Source of the DNA: Gymnogyps californianus
Lineage: Eukaryota; Chordata; Aves; Accipitriformes; Cathartidae
Length of the DNA stretch: 64,000 nt
Reading direction: 5' to 3'
NCBI RefSeq assembly: GCF_018139145.2
Contig: NW_026114257.1
Coordinates: forward strand, 310,001-374,000
This document shows, piece by piece, positions 50,494-63,940 of this stretch; position 1 is the first letter of the stretch; each line of letters opens with the position of its first letter. The translations under genes were made by a program, and so were the position numbers. The notes below the pieces were generated by a model, which saw nothing but the letters and a program-made list of their open reading frames with translations, searched no databases and was not told the origin of the DNA.

Positions 50494-53206
50494 CATATTG
50501 GAAAGTTTTTGACAATCACTGAATGAAAGCTGCAGTAGTTGTTTGCTGTAATAGAATCCCAGATAATATAAAATCATTATCCTTATAGATGTTTTACTTA
50601 GTCTTATAACTGACTAAAAAAAATTGCATTGCTGTTTGTGTAAAAAAAATATCTGCTGCAATGTTTTTCATTTGCAGAATTATTAATCCCCGTGTTGTCT
50701 CTGCTGCTTTTTTCTTTTCCAACATAAATAAAATGCAAACCTGATGTTAGCTATTTAATCACATACTGAATGAAGCATAGTGGACCTTGAGAAATGTTTT
50801 GAGAGTCTAAGAGACTGAAGCAATGTTAAATGCACTAAACATTTGCAATTGTTTTTAATGTGTGCTCCTCTCAGTACATTTCTCTGATCACTCATGTTTA
50901 TCCACTGTTTACACTCTCCTTTGTCCTTGTGTAAGACTGATATAATTGGGAGGGGAACCTGCATCCTCTGCTATTAATAAAATCTGAAGTTGAGGGGAGA
51001 ATCTTTTAAACTATCCAAGAAAGAGAGCAGAAAATAGATACAGATCTGCTTAGTCTGATATTGTTCAGACAGTCCTGAATTTGTAAGTTCTTAAACATCA
51101 AGATGCTGTAACAGTTCCAGCTCCATGATTTTTGTTACCAGGAAATCAACAAAAATGCTAAATCACTTCTGTTGAAGTTTCCTAGAGAGTTAGTATTAAT
51201 ATTGCTTTATGGTTAACCACCATTACCTCATTAATTAAGAAGGATTAGCAGTTCTATCCAAAGGTCTGCACAGAAGGAAGTCTGGCCTATGTGAGTGCCT
51301 GAATTGTCAGGGTTGTCTTGTGTGTTTGGGAAAAGTGGGGGTGCAGAGAGAGAGAGAAAGCTATTTTTTCTGTAGAGTAGGTAGGGGAAAACTTTGAGTG
51401 CAAAGATTTATCTGCTGTACCACTAAGAAGTTTACAGATCCCAAGAAATAGTGACTGCTGTGTGCACTGTGTGAAAAATCACATGATTTCAACAGTTTGA
51501 ACTTTAAACTAACTCAGGCTTACTGATTTTTGTAATGCACTTTGAACTGTTAAGCACATTTTCAGATAATCTCAACTGAAGCTCAGAAATTTTTTTACCT
51601 CATCTGTATTGTTTTTAAGCATAGTCTTGCTGTGAAAAATGTAACTTAATTTTAAAGGCATTAGAATTCTTTTTTTAAATGTGATATATCATAAAAAGAA
51701 GCTAGTGAAATCTTAGTGGCTTATTGGTTCAATCTTTACTGAGCTGTTCTTGAGAGTTTTATGGATTTATTATCTTAGGGAGCTTCAACAGGTTTGGGTA
51801 GGCATTTTTAAATTATACTGTAGTTTACATTTAGTAAACAGGCCTCTAGAAAACTGGTTAGGAATATTGAAATAGTACTTTTTATATTTTAAAGGCATGT
51901 ATGCAATTTCTTTGGATGGCTAGTTCACTATGAATATAAGCAATTTTGTTTAAAAATAGCATGCAAAATAATGTTCCGGAATAGTTTTTTTTTGTGTAGT
52001 TCGTATGATTCATATGTTCAACATTCCACAATATTCTCATGGATTTAGGACAAAGGTTTGTATTCCTTGAACTTTGATTTTTTCATGTTTAATTACTGAA
52101 AATATTAGGTCTGGAAGGTTTAAACAGTCCATTAAGTTGCTAATTGTCTCTACTTCCAATAACTTCAGTAATTTGGCTCCTTCTGAATACTTCATATGGG
52201 AACCTTTAGTTGAAAATTTTACCCATTTCACAGAAGGGTATATCAAGGCACAATGTGATTTGTCAGAGTTCACACAACTAATTGGTAGATGATCTGACAT
52301 TGACTGGAAATTGTGCTCATTACTTTCTGTACCTATAGATGCTTTAGAAGCTTGTCACATATACTGAAATGACTTGCTGATCCCCTGTGTTAAAACAAAT
52401 CTCAGTTTTGAATCAAAGAACCAATATAGAAGCAGAATGATGGCTTCAATATTTTATCAGTTCTCATTTAAGAACTTTTTGTAATATAACTATCTAATAA
52501 TGAATAATGAATTTTTTAAAACTTCACTTTGCTGTGAGCAATTCCAGTTCATTCATGTATGAAGAAAATATGACTTTTTGGTTTAACTGAAAAAGACACC
52601 ATACTGACTTCTCTCCTATTTATCTACTACACAGTACAGAATTACTTTGTCAAGTAATTTATTACTTCATTGTACTTTATTACTTCAATGCGCTGAAAAG
52701 ATCGGGCATGAAATGCATCATTAAAAAATGGTGATTAATTTAATTTGTACGCAAGTATAGTTTTATTTTCTGATTGATTCTCACAAGTATTCTGTACACG
52801 AAGATGTAGGGAATTAAAACATTTGAAAAGATCACCTATCCTTTATGATTTCTCAGAATGTGCATGTGGATTGATATTTAGAAGGTAAAAATTAAGAATT
52901 CAGAATGAACAGTATTTGTTTCTTGTAGCTTCCCTCAGAACAGGATTATGGGTGGTGTAACAGGCTGGTGAGAAAGAAGAAAGAATTTTCAGTATTTAAT
53001 TTTAATATTCCAGGCATGAATGAAATAAATATATTTTTAAAAGAATCTTTTCTGTTTTCTTTTCTCCTATCTGATACAACCAGGGGGTCATTTTCACAGG
53101 ACTAAATCACATTATTCATGTTTAAGACAAAGGAAACAGTTAAATTTTGTGCCATGAGATGAAAATTTAGCAATCAGTGTTAACTTAGTTAACTTAGTGT
53201 TCTTAG

Positions 53207-54190
53207 TTTAAAACCCTCCTTGCGAGGTCAGCCATCGTGTTGGCAAAAATAGCTTTGCCCTGCTTAGTGAGGTGGATCCCATCTCTCCCAAGCACACTCT
53301 CATCTGCAAACAGGGTCCCATAGTCGTAGAACCTAAACCCCTGTCATCAACACGAGCTCCACAGCCAATTATTGACCTGTCCTATTAGTACCCTCCTTCT
53401 ACCATCCTTTCCCCTCACCGGCAGGATTGAGGAGAACATCACCTGGGCCCCCACACCCTTGACTACCACCCCCAGAGCTTTGTGGTCACTTTTGATTCTG
53501 TCCAGGTTTCCCCTGGCAGTATCATTGGTGCCCACAGGGAATAACAGCAGGGGGTAGTAGTCAGAGGGCCGGACGAGTTTTGGCAGTCCCTCTACAACAT
53601 CCCAGATCCTGGCCCCCGGCAGGCAGCAAACCTCTCTAGATGATAGGTCAGTGCGACAGATGGGTGCCTCTGTCCCCCGCAGCTGAGAGTCACCCATTAC
53701 GATGACTCGCTGTTTCTTCCTGGTGGTCTTGCATGGTTCAGGGTCAGGTGGACCAGGTCCTTTGTTTGTAGGCACATCTGGCTCCCCTTCAGCTTTGAGG
53801 CTGGTGAACCTGTTTTGCAGTAGTAAGCTCTTAGGTGGGGCAGGAGCCTTCCTCTTGGTGCCAGAAGTCACTAGCTTTCATCCATCCCCTTCTCCAGAAG
53901 TTTTGCTTACCTTGATAGTGGGCGTAGACACTGCCTGCTTCTCTACTGTGGATGGGGACTGAGGCTCTTCAATCTGTCTTGTCTCAGAGGAGATCCTGTC
54001 TATCTCCTTTTCATCTTCTCTGATGCTGCACAGCCTGCTCACTTCCCCCCACAACTCCGAATGACTAACAAACAGACACTTTGCTTCTCACCTCTCTGAG
54101 ATGCACTGCATCTGAGAGGGCCTACCAGAGGAACCCAGGAACACACATACTCTCCTCTTCTTGACTCCTTCCAATACTGTTATTAGGAAG
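53207..54190 (-). pseudogene. CR1 LINE ORF1 fragment with esterase-like domain
   Basis: CR1 ORF1, an RNA-binding/esterase-like protein of the retrotransposon. Readable blocks: SRLCSIREDEKEIDRISS, KQRVIVMGDSQLRGTEAP (Ser of the GDS motif), FPVGTNDTARG, VMFSSILPVRG, VNNWL, then FADESVLGRDGIHLTKQG to the stop. A stop and a shift break it. No ORF2 follows on the left, so only the 5' third of a CR1 is here, which is unusual for a family normally kept as 3' ends. Confidence 0.85.
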
Positions 54191-54775
54191 AGGCCCCTTC
54201 CAAAGCACTCTGCCCATTATCACACCAAGTATAAAGGCCATACGAAAGCCTTGCTCTCATACTGTCCAGCAAGCTTTCTCAAGGGAACAGCATGCTTGAC
54301 TTTTACCATAATTTGACTTAACATTGTAAATGCCTTTTTCAGAACTTTGGTGGGAAGCCGACTATACAATGATAGTAACATAACATAAATTGTGTAAGGG
54401 GGAACAACGTATAATAATAACCAGCTAAAAGTCACACACCTAATAATTCCAAAAATACAACAGCTTCTTTAACAAAAATGTAATAGTTTATGTATGTAGT
54501 GAGGCCATACATTATGAATACGTAGAACCAAATTCAATTATTAAAGCACTGCCCTAATCGGGGATTTGCATGATTTAGGGAGGTTGCAGACAGTCTCAGA
54601 GGCCCCCTCCTTTCTGGAAAGACTGAAGACAATAGGAAGTCTAGCCCTAGTCAATACTAGAAGACTACATAAGTGGTCAACCCTGGCAGGAAACCTTCTA
54701 AGAAACTTACAAAGAAAAATGAGGCAGATTTTCTTTTCAAACCATACTGAAAAATGGGACAGTGAAGTGAAGGAC

Positions 54776-55028
54776 TGTTGTGGTTTTAACCCCAGTCAGC
54801 AACTAAGCACCACGCAGCCACTTCCCCCTCCCCCTCCCAGTGGGGTGAGGAGGAGGAAAGGGAAAAAAAAATGGGAAACTGAAAAGTCCTTGGCTTAAGA
54901 TAAGCGCTACTTAGCAACAACTAAAACATCAGAGTGTTATCAACAGTATTCTCACACTAAATCCAAAACACAGCACTGTACCAGCTACTAAGAAGAGAGT
55001 TAACTCTGTTCCAGCCGAAACCAGGACA
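54776..55028 (-). mobile_element. ERVL solo LTR with internal deletion
   Basis: 253 bp with both LTR ends and a perfect target duplication aggac (54771-54775, 55029-55033), lacking about 340 bp of the middle, including TATA and ATTAAA. Confidence 0.92.
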
Positions 55029-55966
55029 AGGACCTTATCTGAAGCCTGATTTGTGCTAGAGAAGTATAACTGAAGAACAGCCTACACAACTGCAAACATG
55101 TTTCTACAGGGTTTTGCTGTAAAAAAAGGCACAGCTTCTACCAACATTACTCTAATGCCAAAAGTTTCTATTGCAGATCTGGCCTTTGCCTCACAAGAAG
55201 ATATTTCAAGAAATATTGGACTGGGAGTCTTATGAGATCAAGCAATACTTTCTCTCTCCAATTGGAGCAGAAATAGTGTTAATATCAATTGTCTTGTGGT
55301 ATTTCAGCATTTTGGTCCCGGATAGAAATACAAAGTGGAGAAGAATAAAAATTTGTAAAAGTTCAATTAACTATTTTACTCCTTTAAAACTACTGCTGGT
55401 ACAAGATTGGCTTGAGTTTGCAACAAATTGTTATACTATTACTGCAGTCAATGCTAATCATAAGTATTTAAAAATCATCATTCTTGAAGTATAGATACTA
55501 GAACTAAAACTAATATTCTAGCAATGACTGCCCCAGGACCAAACACAAAGGTAAAATGCCCACCATATTCTTGTTCAGGATTTCCCTATTTACATATAAA
55601 CCCTTAGCATTTGTTGCTATGTTCAGCTTATTATCTATTGTGAATATTCATTATTTTTCAGAGTCATTATTTATCATGCTTATATGATCATTGTTCTTTG
55701 TTCCTACCCATGTAGCTTTACATTTGGACATATTGAAAGACATAAAAAGCCAGTATATAAACTAGTCCAGACTGCTGAGTATCAGTGATTTTTTTTTTTT
55801 TTTCTCTTATATTCCATACCTCCCATTGTATCAACTGCAATCTTTATCAGGGAAGATGTTAGCTCTCATCTGGAAGAAATGCAAAGTGTCTTGACTGATT
55901 CATAAGCTCCATATCCTATTATTTGCAATGTTCAATTACAGAGATGATAACAGCCGTTTTCAGTAA

Positions 55967-56272
55967 TAGAATCATAGAAACATTCAGGTTGGAAGGGACC
56001 TCAGGAGGTCATCCAGTTCAGCTTCCTGCTCAAAGCAAGGTCAGCTATGAGGTCAGACCAGGTTGTTCAGGGCTTGATCTGGTTGGGTCTTGAAAACCTC
56101 CAAGGATGGAGACTGCACAACCTCTCTGGTCAACCTGTTCCAATGCTCTACTGTCCTCACAGGGAAAAAGTTGCTCCTTATATCCAGTCTGAACCTCTCT
56201 TGTTTCAACTTATGCCTATTGTCTCTGGTCCTCCCACCATGCACCACTGTCAAGAACCTGGCTTCATCTTAG
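55967..56272 (-). mobile_element. CR1 3' end
   Basis: Begins (on +) agaatcatagaaacattcagg, the CR1 tail, and runs into the last RT-ORF codons (FRLDIRSNFFPVRTVEHWN). Confidence 0.88.
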
Positions 56273-58305
56273 AATCATAGAATGGTTTGGGTTGGAAGGG
56301 ACCATAAAGATCATCTACTTCCGACCCCCTGCCATGGGCAGGGATACCTTCCACTAGATCAGGTTGCTCAGAGCCCCATCCAACCTGGCCTTGAACACTT
56401 CCAGGGAGGGGGCATCCACAACTTCTCTGGGCAACCTGATCCAGTGTCTCACCACCCTCACAGTAAAGAATTTCTTCCTAATATCTAATCTAAATCTACC
56501 CTCTTTCAGTTTAAAACCATTACCCCTTGTCCTATCACTACACTCCCTGATAAAGAGTCCCTCCCCATCTTTCCTGTAGGCCCCCTTTAAGTACTGGAAG
56601 GCCGCTATAAGAGCCTTCCTGGAGCCTTCTCTCCTCTAGGCTAAACAACCCCAACTCTCTCAGCCTTTCCTCATAGGAGAGGTGCTCCAGCCCCCTGATC
56701 ATCTTTGTGGCCCTCCTCTGGACTCGCTCAAGCAGGTCCATGTCTGTCTTATGCTGGGGGCCCCAGAGCTGAACACAGTACTCCAGGTGGGGTCTTACAA
56801 GAGCGGAGTAGAGGGGGAGAATCACCTCCCTTGCCACCCTTCTTTTGATGCAGCCCAGGATACGATTGGCTTTCTGGGCTGTGAGCGTACATTGCCAGCT
56901 CATATTCAGTTTTTCATCCACCAATACCCCAAGTCCTTCTCCGCAGGGCTGCTCTCAATCCACTCATCACCCAGCCTGTATCCATGTTTGGGATTGCCCC
57001 GACCCAGGTGCAGGACCTTGCACTTGGCCTTGTTGAACTTCAGGAGGTTCCCATGGGCCCACCTCCCTAGCCTGTCAAGGTCCCCCTGGATGGCATCCCT
57101 TCCCTCTAGAGTATCAACCACACCACTCAGCTTGGTGTCATCTGCAAACTTGCCGAGGGTGCACTCAATCCCACTGTCCATGTCACCGACAAAGATGTTA
57201 AATAATACCGGTCCCAATACGGACCCCTGAGGGACACCACTCGTCACTGGTCTCCACCCGGACATCGAGCCATTGATGGCAACTCTTTGAGTGCAACCAT
57301 CCAACCAATTCCTTATCCACTGAATAGTCCACCCATCAAATCCATGTCTCTCCAATTTAGAGACAAGGATGTTGTGCAGGACAGTATCAAATGCTTTGCA
57401 CAAGTCCAGGTAGATGACTTCAGTCACTCTTCCCTTATCCACCAGTGCTGTAACCCCGTTGTAGAAGGCCACCAAGTTTGTCAGGCACGATTTGCCCTTA
57501 GGGAAGCCATGTTGGCTGTCACCAATCACCTCTCTGTTTTCTGCGTGCCTTAGCATAGTTTCCAGGAGGATCCGCTCCATGATCTTGCCGGCCACAGAGG
57601 TGAGACTGACCAGCCTATAGTTCCCCGGGTCTTCCTTTTTTCCCTTTTTAAAAATGGGGGTTATGTTTCCCCTTTTCCAGTCACTGGGAACTTCACCAGT
57701 CTGCCACGACTTCTCAAATATGATGGATAGTGGCTTAGCAACTTCATCTGCCAGTTCCCTCAGGACCCTCGGATGCATCTCATCAGGTCCCATGGACTTG
57801 TGCACATTCAGGTTCCTTAGATGGTCTCGAACTTGATCTTCTCCTATGGTGGGCGGTACTTCATTCTCCCAGTCCCTGCCTTTGGATTCTGTGAATTGGG
57901 TGGCGTGGCTAGAGCACTTGCCTGTGAAGACCGAGGCAAAAAAGTTGTTGAGTACCTCAGCCTTCTCCACGTCGGTTGTAGCCAGGTCTCCCGTTTCGCT
58001 CATCGGGGGGGTACAGTTTATTTCATCTTCCTTTGTTGTCCTATGTACCTGAAGAAACCCTTCTTGCTATTTTTTATGTCCCTAGCCAAGTTCAGCTCCA
58101 GCTGTGCCTTGGCTTTCCTGATCCCCTCCCTGCACTCCCGGGCCATATCCCTATAGTCTCCCCAGGATGTGTATCCCTGCCTCCACTGCCTATGCATTTT
58201 GGTTTTGTATTTTAGTTTGGCTAAGAGGTCTTGACTTAGCCAAGCTGGCCTCCTGCCTCCCCTACCCGACTTCTTGCACGTCGGGACTGAGAGCTCTTGC
58301 GCCCT
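56273..58305 (-). mobile_element. CR1 LINE with long RT reading frame
   Basis: A 5'-truncated CR1. A 365-codon open frame (56906-58003) spans most of the reverse transcriptase: [73 protein letters not shown] and catalytic FADDTKLSG. It is the best-preserved LINE RT in the window. The 3' part to the tail has a further open piece (56538-56924). It adjoins other CR1s on both sides in the same orientation. Confidence 0.92.
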
Positions 58306-58585
58306 AAGTTTGCTGTCTACCAAGACCCCCAGGTCCTTTTCAGCAGAGCTGCTCCCCAACCAGTCAGTCCCCAGCCTGTATTGCTGCAACAGGCTCTTCC
58401 TTCCCAGGTACAGGACTTGGCATTTGTCCTTGTTGAATTTCATAAGGCTCCTGTTGGCCCATTCCTCCAGCCTGTCAAGGTCCCTCTGAATGGCAGCTCT
58501 GCCCTTGAGCATATCAACTGGTCCCCTCAATGTTGTGTCATCTGCAAACTTGACGAGAGTGCACTCCATTGCCTTCTCTGGGTCA
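58306..58585 (-). mobile_element. CR1 RT fragment
   Basis: FADDTTLRGPVDML through SSSAEKDLGVLVDSKL, cut at 58305 where the next CR1 begins. No 3' tail of its own is attached. Confidence 0.85.
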
Positions 58586-59415
58586 TAGAATCATAGAACA
58601 GCCCAGGTTGGAAGGGACCTTGAAAGATCATCTGGTCCAACCTTTCGTGGGAAAGGGAGCCTAGATGAGATCATCTAGCACCCTGTCCAATCGCATCTTG
58701 AAAAACTCCAGTGATGGGGACTCTACCACATCCCTGGGGAGGTTGTTCCAGTGATTGATTGTTCTCACTGTAAAAAATTTCTGTCTTATATCAAGGTGAA
58801 ACCTCTCCCGGTGCAACTTGTACCCGTTGCCCCTTGTCTTCTCCATATGGTTCCTTGTGAAGAGAGAACCTCCGTCCTCTTTGTAGCTGCCCTTTAAGTA
58901 CTGGAATACTGTGATGAGGTTCCCCCTGAGCCTTCTCTTCTCCAGGGAGAAAAGACCTAACTCCTCCAGTCTTTCCTCATAGGGCAGGTTCTCCAGTCCT
59001 TTGATCATCTTCGTGGCCCTCCTTTGGACCCTCTCCAGTCTGTCCGCGTCTTTCTTGAATTGTATGGACCAGAACTGGACACAGTACTCCAGGTGTGGCC
59101 TGACAAGCGCTGAGTAGAGTGGGATGATCACATCTCTATCTCTGCTAGCAATGCCCCCGCAGATGCAGCCCAGCATCCGATTTGCCTTTGTTGCTGCAGT
59201 GGCACACTGCTGGCTCATGTTCCGCTTGTTGTCCACCAGGACCCCCAGGTCCCTTTCAGCAAGGCTGCTCCCCAGCCACACAGATCCTAGCCTGTACCGG
59301 GCTCTTTGGTTATGTCATCCCAGGTGCAGGATTTTGCACTTGTCTTTGTTAAACTTCATACAGTTCTTGCTAGCCCACTCTTCCAGCCTGTCCAGGTCTC
59401 TCTGTATTGTTGACT
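58586..59415 (-). mobile_element. CR1 3' end
   Basis: The tail (tagaatcatagaaca on +) is followed by the RT C terminus with NMSQQCATAATKANRMLGC and [10 protein letters not shown] 206-codon frame (58661-59281) remains open. Confidence 0.9.
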
Positions 59416-60411
59416 TGGTGTTTGATATGTGGTTTACATTTGAAGTGAAAGGTGTCTGACCCATTGTCTAGTCATTATATATTTTATTGATATAGATGCC
59501 TGATTTCATATCCTTGGTAGTACATGATCTGTTTCAAAGTGGTATGTATCAGCATATTTTTGGCTGCCTGGGCAGCACTTACCTGAGCTGAGGAGTGAAT
59601 GCACATAAGATGAAACTGATGACACTGGTAACTGAACTGGCATTTACCAGCTCCCTAGAGTAAGTGTCTCTACAGAAGCGATTACCACTCATCCGCTTTT
59701 CAGTGTCTAACACCAACTGATTGCTTGGTGGCCATGATCTGCTGCAGCTCTGTTGCCAATGTCTGCAGCAATAACCCAGCTACTGCCAGAACTTGCTCAG
59801 AATGCAAGAGCTGGGTAAAGCAAGAGAAGTATGGGATTAGCAAGTAGGAATAGCTAGGTGAGTAAAGGAATGAGTTCCTGTGTGTCACAGTCCGTTCGGA
59901 TCTCTCAAATTTACAGGACAATGTAGTCTGTGATTTAAACTTTATTTCATGAGCTTGTTAAGAAATATAATAAACAAATACAACAAATGGAGGCTCAATC
60001 CCCTTTTGCCCAGACTAGTCTATATCACATGAATTCACTTATTCACCATTCAAGTCATAAGATTTCATAACTTATAACCCTTTAACTCTTAATATCTTAC
60101 ACCTATGAGCAAAAAAAAAAAGAAATAGGTACCTAGCCAATGGTGAGAGTGCTCATCCTTCCTCCTCTGTCACGGTGCAGGCATCCCCTGTATCACACCG
60201 GGAAGCATGAAAGCCTCAGTAGTCCAGCTGCTGTTGGATCTGTTTCAAAAGCTTTTTGGGTAAGCTGTTGTTTTATACCCTCCAACTTGGAGGTTTGGTC
60301 TATACCATTTCCATAAGTTAGTGGATTCTGAGGAAACTGCCAGACAAAAGATAATGGCTGCAGGAGACAGCAATTTGCAGGTGATAATGGATGCATAATG
60401 GTCCTTTAGCT

Positions 60412-60612
60412 CTTTCTGGCCACCTGTCCTACCACCTATCCTGTATTGATATTGGGGATTGCACTGATGCAGGTGCAGGACCTTGCACTTGGCCTTGTTG
60501 AACTTCAGGAGGTTCCCATGGGCCCACTCCTCAAGCCTGTCAATGTCCCTCTGGATGGCATCCCTTCCCTCAAGCAAATCAGCTGCACCACTCAGCTTGG
60601 TGTCATCAATTT
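60412..60612 (-). mobile_element. short CR1 RT fragment
   Basis: About 200 bp encoding [19 protein letters not shown] and [13 protein letters not shown]. No tail. Confidence 0.85.
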
Positions 60613-62592
60613 CCATAAACCCGTTTGCTGGCTATAAGCTACTGCTACCCAGTTTGACAGAAAAATGGAAAAAAGTTGTAAGATAGCAAGTATCCTAACA
60701 AAATGCTAGTTTTCTGTCAAAAGCTGCAGAGATGATAGGTATAGGCATATGATTTCTCTAGACTACAGTATATTCTTGAACATTTATCATGATAATTTTA
60801 AATATTTGAAATTATTTCCTTTTCACCTTGCTGAAATTAGTCAAATATTGCTCAAAGCCTGATAGATAAGGCTTTCAGGCCCTGTATTTGAACTAGTATG
60901 CAAGAGCTACTTTGAAAAATAATGTTTACGCTATCTTCTAGACTTTAGATACTAATTTTGCAGTAGGACTTTTTGCAGTTTACATGAGATGATGTTCAAG
61001 GCTGATATTTTTATTCACAAGCTCACCTCTCACTAGTATGGTAATTAAAAAAAACCCTATTGATATCCCTTTCAAACTTTATAGTTATTTAGTTTTTATT
61101 TTTTAAAACTTCCCGTTAATATTGGGCTGTGCACATTCATATTATTTTGCACTTTAGAAGAACAATTATTTCTAAGCAAAATGGAACAATTAAAATCACA
61201 TCAAAATAATTCCAGATCACTTCACACCTTAATGAAAGACAAAAAGCAAAATGTGGACTCAAACTAGAAGGTGGAATTGGGGTAATTACAGTGTGGGGTT
61301 ATGGGTGGCACAGAAAAAAAAACATAAGAAAGCAAAACTCATTTCCCCTCATGAACAGTTTGCTTAATAAGGATTCCAGCACATTGAAGGTAACTTCACT
61401 TACAATTACTAGAAAAATAATGTGTGTGTTAAATATACTGAACAACTGATTTGAGTTCTTGAACTTGATAGTTGGTAACCAAAGCTTAATGCACCAAATT
61501 CTAAATAGTAGGAAAGATCCTAAATAAAAAAATGATCTTTTCAAGTTTACTAAGAAAGAAAATAAATTATTACTGGTTATATTTTACTACTCTGAAGAAA
61601 ACAGAAAAAGAAAAACTGTATATAAACTTAGAGGATGAATTTGCTTCAGTGGGTTTTGCTGGGAATGCTTGACAATAGGGGCATTTAGTTGATAATGCTT
61701 AGTCTCATAATCCTATCATTGCTTTTGATTCAAATAAGATAATTTGTAAAATCCTCAGATTCTAAGAAATTCAAGGCATTTGGCCCCAGCATATGTTTCC
61801 ATGAGTTCTCTTTAGAACTATAGTTCCTTTTAATTTTATTCACAATTTAAAGGATTTTTAAAATTGCAATTTCTAGTTCTCCATTTTGACATTTCAAAAC
61901 TCTTGATACACAACTGTGAGTTTTTGAGTTTGTCTTTGCTTAATTTTTTTTACTTGTCAGAACTATATAAAGGCATGGACTCAAGAAGCAAATTTATATA
62001 GACCAGTGGTTCCCAATCTGTAGTCTACATATTACCCATGTTAAATAGTCTGCTGTTGGTTCATGAAACCATAATGAACAGTGCTTTTAATAGTATTTTT
62101 AATTAAAAGTTTGATGATAAAAGTGCTTGGTGATCTGTGAGAAGTGCTGAAGATTAGTAGTATGCCCTTCGTTGATGCAAAGTGTTTGGGATGCACAGGT
62201 AGTTCTGCAAAATAAGTATGTCTCTTGCACATCTTCAATACAAATAATAATGTCAAAATGAAAATGTCATATGTTCTTTATGAGTTGAAGATACTAATTT
62301 TTTTGCTAAATTAAATAAATATTTGAACATGCATGGCAGATAATGTTGTCTTCAACATTTGTTGAAAGGTAAGAAATTAGAAGCATCTAAAAAAGTCCAC
62401 AATTTTAAGATGTTTGATCTCTGATTTTAAATGTCTTATTTTTTAGAATCATGTAAAGTTATTTTTAAGTCTGAAAATAAATTATTCTTAGGCTGGTTTA
62501 ATAGATAAATAAAGAAAGTAAATGCATTTGTTCGTTAAAGTGAAAGGAATTTTTCGCCTGCTACAAATTAGTCTAGACCACAAGTGACCTGG

Positions 62593-63189
62593 TGTCCTGG
62601 TTTCGGCTGGGAAAGAGTTAATTTTCTTCTTAGTAGCTGGTACAGTGCTGTGTTTTGGATTTAGTGGGAGAATACTGTTGAGAACACTCTGATGTCTTAG
62701 TTGTTGCTAAGTAGCGCTTATCCTAAGCCAAGGATTTTTCAGTTTCCCATGCTCTGCCAGCAAGCAGGTGTGCAAGAAGCTGGGAGGGAGTATAGCCAGG
62801 ACAGCTGACCCGAACTAGCCAAAGGGATATTCCATACCATGGAATGTCATGCCCAGTATATAAACTGGGGGGAGTTGGCCGGGAGGGGGGAATTGCTGCT
62901 GGGGCATTGGTCAGCGGGTGGTGAGCAATTGCATTGTGCATCACTTGTCTTTCTTGGGTTTTTTTTCTTTTTTTTTTTTGTTATATTCCTTTTCATTACA
63001 ATTATTATTAATTTATTATTATTATTAGTTAGTATTATATTTTATTTTACTTTAGTTATTAAACTGCTCTTATCTCAAGTCACAAGTTTTACTTTTTTTT
63101 TTCCCGATCCTCCTCTCCTTCCTACTGGGAGGGGGGAGGGGGAAGCAGCTGCATGGTGCTTAGTTGCTGGCTGGGGTTGAACCAGGACA
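62593..63189 (+). mobile_element. ERVL solo LTR in NFIB intron 2
   Basis: 597 bp, TGTCCTGGTTTCGG to CCAGGACA, with TATA near 62858 and ATTAAA near 63056. Perfect duplication cctgg (62588-62592, 63190-63194). It points in the same direction as NFIB. Confidence 0.94.
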
Positions 63190-63639
63190 CCTGGTGTGGT
63201 TTCTGGCATGATGTTTATAATTGCTGTGCTTGTTTTCTTTCTTTCTGGTGTTTTTGGTTTGTTTTTTTTTTTTAACCTATATTGACAAAACACAATTATT
63301 TTGAGTTGGTATGTTCACTAAGAGCAGTTTATCATTGCATGGTTTACAAAGAGTTAAAAGCCAACAACTATAATTATATCCATGTGTCTAATTTAGCAGC
63401 AAGCTAGGAAAGTGAAATATGACATTGATGCATACAGTACATCCAGTAAGAATTACAGGATAAAATCATTGCTGTACATTCTTTTGGTTTTATAATAATT
63501 GTTATTTAAATTTGGGGTTTGGGGGTTTAGCACTCTGTTGTGTTTATGTGACCACATAAAGAGCAATTCTGTGTTTTGTGACTTTTCTCCTGTTGTTTAT
63601 ATTTACCACTTCTTCCTTCTGAGTCAGCAAAACTGTAAA

Positions 63640-63703
63640 TTATAGAATCATAGAATCATTTAGGTTGGAAAAGACCCTTAAGATCATCAAGTCCAACCAT
63701 TAA
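63640..63703 (-). mobile_element. CR1 tail fragment
   Basis: tagaatcatagaatcatttaggttgg: about 64 bp of CR1 3' end in - orientation. Confidence 0.8.
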
Positions 63704-63705
63704 AT

Positions 63706-63940
63706 TGAAACACATGAAATTCCATCTGAACACAAGAAAATACTTTTTTGCTGTGAGGGTGGTAAAACACTGGAACAGGTTGCCCAGAGAGGTTGTGGAG
63801 TCTCCATCCTTGGAGATATTCAAACCCCGACTGTACGCGGTCCTGGGCAGCCTGCTCTAGTTGACCCTGCTTGAGCAGGGGGGTTGGACTAGATGATCTT
63901 AAGAGGTCCCTTCCAACCTCAACCATTCTGTGATTCTGTG
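63706..63940 (+). mobile_element. CR1 3' end, opposite orientation
   Basis: The CR1 RT C terminus and 3' UTR, ending ccattctgtgattctgtg. It abuts the - strand tail fragment head to head. Confidence 0.88.
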
